A stretch of DNA of 64,000 nt. It comes from Robiginitomaculum sp. Its GTDB lineage: Bacteria; Pseudomonadota; Alphaproteobacteria; Caulobacterales; Maricaulaceae. This document shows, piece after piece, positions 54,809 through 61,549 of the stretch. The position numbers and the translations under genes are program-made. Where the stretch lies: contig JAJFFT010000006.1 of NCBI GenBank assembly GCA_021776525.1, positions 186,001 to 250,000 of the forward strand. Reading direction: 5' to 3'. Position 1 is the first letter of the stretch; every line of letters begins with the position of its first letter. The notes under the pieces are model-generated. The model was not told where the DNA came from. It did no database searches and saw only the letters and a program-made list of their open reading frames with translations.

Positions 54809-55759
54809 ATGCCTAGTCTGGTCAAAAAAGCACTTCATGCAAGCTTGCTCCTCTTGCTGGCTGGCACGCTTAGCGCCTGTGGAGGCGGCAACACATCCAA
54901 TGGCAGTGATGATTTTGGCAGCGCCCGCGATCGGGCCGGCGATGAAGCCATAGCCCGTGTTAACGGCACAACCATATACGCCTCTGATATATTTCGCGAA
55001 GCCGCCGCCCAAAAACTGATCCGCGTTGGCGAACCCTTCCCCAAAGGTTCAAGCGCCTATAAACAAGTCCTTGATGATCTGGTTGACCAGCGCCTCCTGG
55101 CACTGGAGGCCGTGCGCCGCGGGCTTGATCGTGATGGTGAGGCAAAACGTCGCTTGCAGGCCGCCCGCGAACGCATTTTAGGCAATATCCTGGTGGAAAG
55201 CTCAATCTCGCAGGCGGTCACCGAAGAAGCCATCAGGCGGATGTATGACGAACAAGCCAAGCTTTCGCCGCCAGGAGAAGAAGTGCGCGCCCGCCACATC
55301 CTTGTTAAAACCAAAGCCGAAGCCGATGCCGTTTACTCGGCCCTCAAAAACGGCGCTGACTTTGCCAAGCTGGCCTTGGACAAGTCCATTGACCCCGGCA
55401 GTCGCCTTGAAGGGGGCAGCCTTGGGTATTTTTCCCATGATGCCATGCTGGAACCCTTCGCTGATGCGGCCTTTGCCCTCAAGACCGGTGAAATTTCAAA
55501 GCCGGTGGAAACCGAAGTGGGCTGGCACGTCATCCAACTGGAAGGGCGTCGCCAGCAAACGCCCCCCAGCTTTGATGAAATGCGCCCCCGGATTGTACGT
55601 TTTATGACCTTTGATGAAATTCAAAAGCTGATCAGTCAGCTTCGCCTGTCAGCCATTGTGGAACGCGATGATACTTCGCCGGAAACCACAGAACAGATCA
55701 GCGTACCGGCCAATGAACAATCGCCAGAGGTTATTGAGGGCGAGACCACTGAGCCATAA
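54809..55759 (+). CDS. Parvulin-type peptidyl-prolyl isomerase, lipoprotein
   Basis: The 316-residue protein has a lipoprotein signal with lipobox LSAC (LLAGTLSAC), an N-terminal SurA-like helical region, and a parvulin (PpiC) domain near residues 155-265 (VRARHILVKTKAEADAVYSAL, GSRLEGGSLGYFSH, EVGWHVIQLE). It probably helps fold exported proteins. ATG 54809 has GGAG seven bases upstream; ATG 54797 is also possible. It is divergent from secA. Confidence 0.88.
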   Translation: MPSLVKKALHASLLLLLAGTLSACGGGNTSNGSDDFGSARDRAGDEAIARVNGTTIYASDIFREAAAQKLIRVGEPFPKGSSAYKQVLDDLVDQRLLALEAVRRGLDRDGEAKRRLQAARERILGNILVESSISQAVTEEAIRRMYDEQAKLSPPGEEVRARHILVKTKAEADAVYSALKNGADFAKLALDKSIDPGSRLEGGSLGYFSHDAMLEPFADAAFALKTGEISKPVETEVGWHVIQLEGRRQQTPPSFDEMRPRIVRFMTFDEIQKLISQLRLSAIVERDDTSPETTEQISVPANEQSPEVIEGETTEP

Positions 55760-55814
55760 AACCCGGTGTTAATGAGTTTGCGTTAGAACAGCTCTTGCAA
55801 CAGGACAAAACCCG

Positions 55815-56219
55815 ATGAAACGCTTGCTTGTCGCGGCATGTGCCGTGGTTGATCGTGATGGCCGGGTGCTTTTGGCCAGACGGCCAGAAGGTAAACAGCA
55901 TGCAGGCCTGTGGGAGTTTCCGGGAGGCAAGGTTGAAGAAGGTGAAACCGTTGAAGGCGCATTGGTCAGAGAGCTTCGCGAAGAACTGGGCATCGAGCCT
56001 TGCGAAAGTTGTTTGCAACATTTTGCCTTTACAACCCATATCGCCGACGGCATCCAATTGCTCATGCCGTTATACGTCTGTCGCCAATGGGATGGATTTG
56101 TCAGCCCCCATGAAGGGCAGGAGATCAAATGGATACGCCCGGCGGACCTTTATGGGTTGGACATGCCGCCTGCGGATATTCCGCTGGCCGCAGAGATCAG
56201 GGACAGGTTAAAGCAATGA
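55815..56219 (+). CDS. mutT: 8-oxo-dGTP diphosphatase MutT-like Nudix protein
   Basis: The 134-residue protein has the Nudix box (GGKVEEGETVEGALVRELRE, then ELGI) and the MutT-like CAVVDRDGRVLLARRPEGK start. It hydrolyses oxidised dGTP and prevents mutation. Its stop overlaps the pilin start (ATGA). Confidence 0.92.
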   Translation: MKRLLVAACAVVDRDGRVLLARRPEGKQHAGLWEFPGGKVEEGETVEGALVRELREELGIEPCESCLQHFAFTTHIADGIQLLMPLYVCRQWDGFVSPHEGQEIKWIRPADLYGLDMPPADIPLAAEIRDRLKQ

Positions 56220-56395
56220 AAACCACACTCTTCATCAAAGCTTTTTGGCATGACACACGCGGCGCAACGGCTTTGGAATATGCGTTGATTATCGGCCTGT
56301 TCTTTATGGCAATTGTCGGGGCGATCACCACCTTTACCGATAGTATGGGCACGATGTTTCAGAAAATCACCACGGCGATTTCCAATTCGGGCTAG
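56216..56395 (+). CDS. Flp-family type IVb pilin
   Basis: The 59-residue prepilin has the Flp cleavage region (TRGATALEYALIIGLF: Gly before the mature end, then hydrophobic with Glu5/Tyr6) and a short tail. Prepilin peptidase and the tad machinery are not in this window. Translational coupling to mutT is unusual for a pilin. The stop overlaps the convergent methyltransferase stop by four bases. Confidence 0.9.
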   Translation: MKTTLFIKAFWHDTRGATALEYALIIGLFFMAIVGAITTFTDSMGTMFQKITTAISNSG

Positions 56396-57195
56396 GTTTT
56401 ACGGCCCAAAACCTCTTTGAGCGACACTTGCGCACTGCCGGGTTTCAAAGGCTGTTGCTGGCCCTCATGCGGCGCCCAGCCACAGATGTGAACAATCTCA
56501 AAACTGGCCACAATACGCCCCTGATCATTGCCAAACTGATCGCGATAGAGGGCTTCTGCAAGCGCAAGAACATCGCGGCGCAAGGGCCGTACCGGCCCGG
56601 CCAGTGGATTGCTTTGCCCCATGCCGCGCAAATCATGCAACAATGCCATCAGTGATGAATACTGCACAGTGATCCGTTCAACATCTGCCACCGGCAGGGC
56701 AAAACCAGCCCCTTGCAACAGCCCCCCAAGGTCGCGGATTTGTGCGAACGGGATAATGCGGGCCTGAGCACCGCCCAAAAGCTCGCTTTCGGCCTGCAAC
56801 AATACACTGCGCAACTCGTGCAGTGTGCGTTCACCAAACAAAGCCCCCAGAAACACACCATTGGGCCGCAAGGCCTGAGCAATCACCCGTAAAGTTCCCG
56901 GCAGGTCTTCTTCCCAATGCAAATGCAATAATGAAGTCACCAGATCGAGACTTTGCGGAGCTAGCGCCGCAAGCGTTTCGTGTTGCGTGATAAAACCCGG
57001 CACCTGCGTATCGGGCATGGCGAACGGGCTGGCCAGCAGGCCATCATCAAAGCTGCGGGTGATGGTGCCAAGGCGCGAGACCATGTCGTCCCAGACCCGC
57101 TCTCGTAAAAAGGCATACTCATCACTTTTTCGCGCAGCCCTTGCGCGAAAGCGGGCAATGCGTGCAGAATCAAAAAGCCTTGGCGGTTGTGTCAT
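56392..57195 (-). CDS. SAM-dependent methyltransferase, BioC/NDUFAF5-like
   Basis: The 267-residue protein has a class I methyltransferase core (LDLVTSLLHLHWEEDLPG and PNGVFLGALFG) that resembles NDUFAF5/BioC-type enzymes; the usual GxGxG loop is weakly conserved. The start ATG 57195 overlaps the upstream ComF region by reading in the other direction. Function could be complex I assembly-like modification, but this is uncertain. Confidence 0.8.
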   Translation of the reverse strand: MTQPPRLFDSARIARFRARAARKSDEYAFLRERVWDDMVSRLGTITRSFDDGLLASPFAMPDTQVPGFITQHETLAALAPQSLDLVTSLLHLHWEEDLPGTLRVIAQALRPNGVFLGALFGERTLHELRSVLLQAESELLGGAQARIIPFAQIRDLGGLLQGAGFALPVADVERITVQYSSLMALLHDLRGMGQSNPLAGPVRPLRRDVLALAEALYRDQFGNDQGRIVASFEIVHICGWAPHEGQQQPLKPGSAQVSLKEVLGRKT

Positions 57196-57219
57196 CAGGG
57201 AAGGGTCAATCGGTTCATC

Positions 57220-57981
57220 ATGTTTGGCAAGAGCACATCTCTTCTTAGAGCTGCAGGCAAGAGTGCCCTGGATGCCCTCTTGCCGCCGATCTGTCCGATC
57301 ACCAAAGAGATTGTTGACGCGCCGGGGGTTCTGGCCCCCAGCGTCTGGGCAGGCCTTGACTTTATTGGTGATCAGCTCTGCGCCGCCTGTGGGCATCCAT
57401 TTGATTATGCGGGGTATGACGGACAATTGTGTGCCGTGTGCGACGCCAAACACCCGATCATCGCCCGCACCCGGTCTGCACTGGTTTATAACGATATCAG
57501 CCGGGCACTGATTCTGGCCCTTAAACACGGCGGACATACCGATGGTGTGGCGCGTCTGGCCGACTGGATGGCCGCTGCGGGCCGTGATCTGCTGGGTAAA
57601 CATGTGCTGATTGTTCCTGTGCCATTACATATGCGGCGACGTATCAAGCGCCGCTTCAATCAATCCGCTTTGTTGGGGCGGGCTTTGGCCCAGAGCCAAA
57701 ATGGCCAGTTTTGCCCGCAATTGCTGGACCGCAAGCGCCACACCCCCACACAGGGCGGCCGCAATGCCCGCGCCCGAAAACGCAATGTTGCGGGGGCCTT
57801 CATGGTGCCGGATGCGGCCCGCAACAGCGTTAAGGGCGCGCACATTCTTTTGATCGATGATGTGCGCACCACCGGAGCAACGCTCAACGCCTGCGCCAAA
57901 CCTTTGCTGAGCGCGGGCTGTAAACAAGTGGATGCCTTGACCCTGGCCCGTATTGTCAAACCGGCTGAGGTCCTTACATAG
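57220..57981 (+). CDS. comF: ComF-family phosphoribosyltransferase-like protein
   Basis: The 253-residue protein has N-terminal zinc-type cysteines (PPICPIT; CAACGHPF; CAVCDAKHP) and a phosphoribosyltransferase core with LLIDDVRTTGATLNACA near residue 215. ComF proteins are tied to DNA uptake, but in alphaproteobacteria the role is undefined. It is divergent from the methyltransferase and leads a unit with grxC. Confidence 0.9.
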   Translation: MFGKSTSLLRAAGKSALDALLPPICPITKEIVDAPGVLAPSVWAGLDFIGDQLCAACGHPFDYAGYDGQLCAVCDAKHPIIARTRSALVYNDISRALILALKHGGHTDGVARLADWMAAAGRDLLGKHVLIVPVPLHMRRRIKRRFNQSALLGRALAQSQNGQFCPQLLDRKRHTPTQGGRNARARKRNVAGAFMVPDAARNSVKGAHILLIDDVRTTGATLNACAKPLLSAGCKQVDALTLARIVKPAEVLT

Positions 57982-57998
57982 GGGGCAAAGGAGCCGTT

Positions 57999-58265
57999 AT
58001 GACAAAAGTGACCGTCTATACCACCGCATTTTGCCCGTATTGCATTCGGGCGCTGTCTCTATTGCGTAAAAAAAGCAATATCGCTGTGCAAGAGATCAAT
58101 GCCGGTTTCAGCATGAAAAAAAAGTCTGAAATGATCCAGCGGTCAAATGGCGGGCGAACCTTTCCGCAAATATTCATTGGCGAGACCCATATCGGCGGCT
58201 GCGATGAAATGATGGCGCTGGAACGCGCTGGCAAGCTGGATACGATTTTGGCCAATGGCGGCTAA
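57999..58265 (+). CDS. grxC: Glutaredoxin 3
   Basis: The 88-residue protein has the dithiol active site CPYC (residues 12-15), TFPQIFIG and IGGCDEM, all typical of GrxC. It reduces disulfides with glutathione. Its end overlaps the nitrilase-family gene by 11 bases. Confidence 0.95.
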   Translation: MTKVTVYTTAFCPYCIRALSLLRKKSNIAVQEINAGFSMKKKSEMIQRSNGGRTFPQIFIGETHIGGCDEMMALERAGKLDTILANGG

Positions 58266-59082
58266 GCTGAAAACAGCGTTGGTACAAATGCGCACCGGAA
58301 CCAGTTCGGCGCGTAACGTCAAAGACGCCTGCACGATGATCGCCCATGCCGCAGATCAAGGTGCCACACTGATTTGCACCCCTGAAAATACTCACCTGAT
58401 GAACACTGACCGGGAAGCCTATGCGCAAGACATCCGTGCAGAGGCAGACGAGCCTGCCCTGGATGCTTTTTGCGATCTGGCCCGGAACCATCGCATTCAC
58501 CTGCTGATCGGCTCGATGGCCATCAAACTATCGGACACCCATGCCGCCAATCGCTCGTTTCTCATCGGTCCGTCCGGGGACATCACGGCGCGCTATGATA
58601 AAATCCACCTCTTTGATGTGAACATCAATGCCAGTGAGCACTGGCGCGAGTCGGATCATATTCAGGCTGGCCACAAAGCCGTAACCGCCGACATAGGTAA
58701 CGCCAAGCTCGGCCTTTCCATTTGTTATGATTTACGCTTTGCGGCGCTCTATCGCGCGCTGGCCCAAAGCGGTGCCAACATCCTCACCGTGCCGGCGGCT
58801 TTTACCCGCGTGACGGGCAAGGCCCATTGGGAGGTTTTGCTGAGGGCCCGTGCCATAGAATGCGGCGCTTATGTTCTGGCCCCGGCGCAAGGCGGGGTAC
58901 ATGAAGACGGGCGCCGTACATGGGGCCATTCCATGATCATTGATCCGTGGGGCGGCATTGTCACGACGCTGGATCATGACGAACCGGGTATACTGATGGC
59001 TGATCTGGATTTACAAAAATGCGATACGGCCCGCAGTCGCATCCCGGCGCTGTTTTTGAATGCAAAGTACGATCTGCCATGA
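58255..59082 (+). CDS. Carbon-nitrogen hydrolase (Nit2-like)
   Basis: The 275-residue protein has the nitrilase-superfamily catalytic triad: Glu in CTPENTH, Lys in YDKIHLFD, and Cys in SICYDLRF. The pattern is closest to Nit2/omega-amidase or the Nit1 group that removes deaminated glutathione; the neighbouring glutaredoxin fits the latter. It overlaps grxC upstream and the DUF1178 gene downstream. Confidence 0.9.
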   Translation: MAAKLKTALVQMRTGTSSARNVKDACTMIAHAADQGATLICTPENTHLMNTDREAYAQDIRAEADEPALDAFCDLARNHRIHLLIGSMAIKLSDTHAANRSFLIGPSGDITARYDKIHLFDVNINASEHWRESDHIQAGHKAVTADIGNAKLGLSICYDLRFAALYRALAQSGANILTVPAAFTRVTGKAHWEVLLRARAIECGAYVLAPAQGGVHEDGRRTWGHSMIIDPWGGIVTTLDHDEPGILMADLDLQKCDTARSRIPALFLNAKYDLP

Positions 59083-59504
59083 TCAAATATGCCCTGAACT
59101 GTTCTTTTGGCCACGAGTTTGAGGCCTGGTTCTCAAGCTCGTCTGATTTTGACGCGCAACAGAAAAAGGCGCTAATTACTTGCCCCTTGTGCGAAGATAC
59201 CGCCATAACCAAACAGATCATGGCGCCGTCAGTCAAAGGCTCAAAGCGTAAAACTGGCCAGCCGGACATGCAGGCCTTTGCCGCCTTTGCGGGCAAAGTG
59301 CGCGAGAAAATTCGCTCTACGCATGATTATGTCGGCGACAAATTTGCCGATGAAGCGCTGGCCATGCACCGCGGCGAAAAAGACGAAAAACCAATATACG
59401 GCGAAACCACCAAGGATCAGGCCATCGCACTGAAAGAAGAGGGCGTGTCCGCCGCACCTTTGCCGACGGCCTTTACACCGACGCCGCCCAAAAAACTGAA
59501 CTAA
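59079..59504 (+). CDS. DUF1178-family protein
   Basis: The 141-residue protein has the DUF1178 features: MIKYALNCSFGHEFEAWFSSS with a Cys/His pair, CPLCEDT, and AFAGKVREKIRSTHDYVGDKFADEAL. The family probably binds zinc; function unknown. Its ATG overlaps the stop of the nitrilase-family gene. Confidence 0.92.
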   Translation: MIKYALNCSFGHEFEAWFSSSSDFDAQQKKALITCPLCEDTAITKQIMAPSVKGSKRKTGQPDMQAFAAFAGKVREKIRSTHDYVGDKFADEALAMHRGEKDEKPIYGETTKDQAIALKEEGVSAAPLPTAFTPTPPKKLN

Positions 59505-59509
59505 GGCGC

Positions 59510-61549
59510 TTAGCTGCGCCCTTCGCGCCACCACGCCCCGGCGGCAAGGCCAATCAAGACGAGAACCATAACCAATGCAGGCAAAAGCGGGCGGCGCTGT
59601 TCACCGGTGACCACAAAGGCGCCATTGCGCTTTAAGCCCATCCAGGTGCGCCCGGCCTGACGATCACGGATGCCGGTACGGCGCAATGATGGCAGGTCAT
59701 TGATCTGACGCACCGTAAACACGCCGCCTTTGCTGGCACTAACCAGCGGTTTAAGCGTTTTTGCGCTGGGGATCAGGTGCGCATATTCCTTGGGATTGAG
59801 CGAACCACCGGATGCCACAGCCAACAGCTTTTCGTCGCGAACACTGTAAAGCCCACTGGCATCAGCCGTCATGGTACCGCTGAACACGCCGGGGCTGACC
59901 GCGCTTAAGGGAAGCTGAACCGCCAACCCGTCCGGGCCGATCACATCCACCGGTTTGGGATTATCAGCCAGCGTATGCCGGGTGACCAGCAATTGCCCGC
60001 CTTTGATCTGCGCCCGCAGGGCCTCTTCTTCCAGTTCGGGTTCTTTCATCAACCAGTGCGCCAGACGGCGGTACAGTTCCGCATGAGGGCCACCACCATC
60101 AAAGCCGCGCGCCCACAGCCAGGCATGGTCAGACATAAACATCGCCACCCGGCCATTGCCGACCCGGTCCAAGATCATCAGGGGTTGGTCTGTGTCATCG
60201 GATAAAACCGCAGTGCCAGAGAATGACGAGGCAGCGATGCGCCGTCCCCAATGCCCCCATGATTTTGACACCGCCGCCAGTACCGCCGTCACTGGATGCC
60301 GCTCCCCTTTGCTGGTCACGGTAGGGCGAAAGGCATGGGTGTCTATTTTGCTCAACGAGCGCGCCGGCAGGATTGACGATAAAGGCGTGCGCGCCAAAGA
60401 AAACGGCCCGGCAAACTCTGGTCCGGCAACCACCAGCAAAGCCCCACCGCGTTCTACATAACGTATGACATTATCCAGATAGAGCATCGGCAATACGCCG
60501 CGCCGGGTATAACGATCAAAAATAATCAAATCGAAGCCATCCAGCTTTTCCACGAACAGCTCGCGCGTGGGAAAAGCAATCAGTGCCATTTCATTAACCG
60601 GGGTCGGGTCAATTTTCAAAGGCGGCCTTAAAATTGTAAAATGCACCAGATCCACCGCCGGGTCGGATTTTAACAAATTGCGCCAGGCCCGCACCCCGGC
60701 ATAAGGCTCGCCGGTAACCAGCAAAACCCGCAAGCGGTCACGAATGCCGTTGATGTTGACCGCAGTGCGGTTGTTAACCAGCGTCAGTTCTTCAACAGCG
60801 GCGGCCACTTCAATCTGCACCACATTATCGCCGCGCTTTTCTATTGGCAGACTGACCTTCACGTCCTTGCCAACCGCCACCCGCGCCGTGATCGGTGTTC
60901 CACCATCAACGCTGAGCGAAACAACCGCGCTGGGGGCCGCCGTCTGCCCCTCATCCTCGATATGGACAACAAACACCGCCAATTCACCCACCAACCCGTA
61001 ACGCGGGGCGTTGATGATCCGCAATGTCCGGTCCCCATGGCTTGGGTCACCGACAACCAGCGCATGGACAGGCGCATCAGGAGCATCCACCAGAGCCTGA
61101 TCATGGGCCAGACCGTCGCTAAGCACCATGACACCGGCAAGGCGCCCCGGCGGCACTTGGGCCAGACCTTTTTGCACCGCACTGAACAGCGCCGTGCCAT
61201 CACGTGAGGCAGAAATACTTTGCTCGACCAGCTCTAACCCCGGATCATCGGCAATCTGGCTGCGTATTTTTTCGGCCAATTCTTCCGACAATGCCGTTCG
61301 GCCATCCAGGGTCATGCTTTCGCTCTGGTCGGTAATCAGGACGGCAATATCGCTTAAGGGATCTTTTTCCTGCTCAACCCAGATGGGGTTAGCCAAAACC
61401 AGCGCCAAAGTCGCCGTCAGAGCGGCCCGCAAAAAACTGCCCCGCAACTTTAATCCAAAGGCCAACAACGCAAGCAGCAACACAGCCGCGCACACACCGC
61501 CAATCAGCATTGGCGGGAACAGCGGATCAAATATCACCTGACCACTCAT
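59510..61549 (-). CDS. Membrane protein with VWA-like and GATase-like regions
   Basis: The 679-residue protein has two N-terminal membrane helices (LIGGVCAAVLLLALLAFGL; FLRAALTATLALVLA), a VWA-type region (VLITDQSESM with MIDAS-like DQSES), a Rossmann-like middle (LLVTGEPYAG, LIIFDRYTRRG) and a C-terminal helix near residue 660. It resembles the large membrane protein encoded after BatA/DUF4159 genes in alphaproteobacteria. It overlaps the upstream gene by four bases and is presumably a subunit of the same envelope complex. Confidence 0.82.
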   Translation of the reverse strand: MSGQVIFDPLFPPMLIGGVCAAVLLLALLAFGLKLRGSFLRAALTATLALVLANPIWVEQEKDPLSDIAVLITDQSESMTLDGRTALSEELAEKIRSQIADDPGLELVEQSISASRDGTALFSAVQKGLAQVPPGRLAGVMVLSDGLAHDQALVDAPDAPVHALVVGDPSHGDRTLRIINAPRYGLVGELAVFVVHIEDEGQTAAPSAVVSLSVDGGTPITARVAVGKDVKVSLPIEKRGDNVVQIEVAAAVEELTLVNNRTAVNINGIRDRLRVLLVTGEPYAGVRAWRNLLKSDPAVDLVHFTILRPPLKIDPTPVNEMALIAFPTRELFVEKLDGFDLIIFDRYTRRGVLPMLYLDNVIRYVERGGALLVVAGPEFAGPFSLARTPLSSILPARSLSKIDTHAFRPTVTSKGERHPVTAVLAAVSKSWGHWGRRIAASSFSGTAVLSDDTDQPLMILDRVGNGRVAMFMSDHAWLWARGFDGGGPHAELYRRLAHWLMKEPELEEEALRAQIKGGQLLVTRHTLADNPKPVDVIGPDGLAVQLPLSAVSPGVFSGTMTADASGLYSVRDEKLLAVASGGSLNPKEYAHLIPSAKTLKPLVSASKGGVFTVRQINDLPSLRRTGIRDRQAGRTWMGLKRNGAFVVTGEQRRPLLPALVMVLVLIGLAAGAWWREGRS

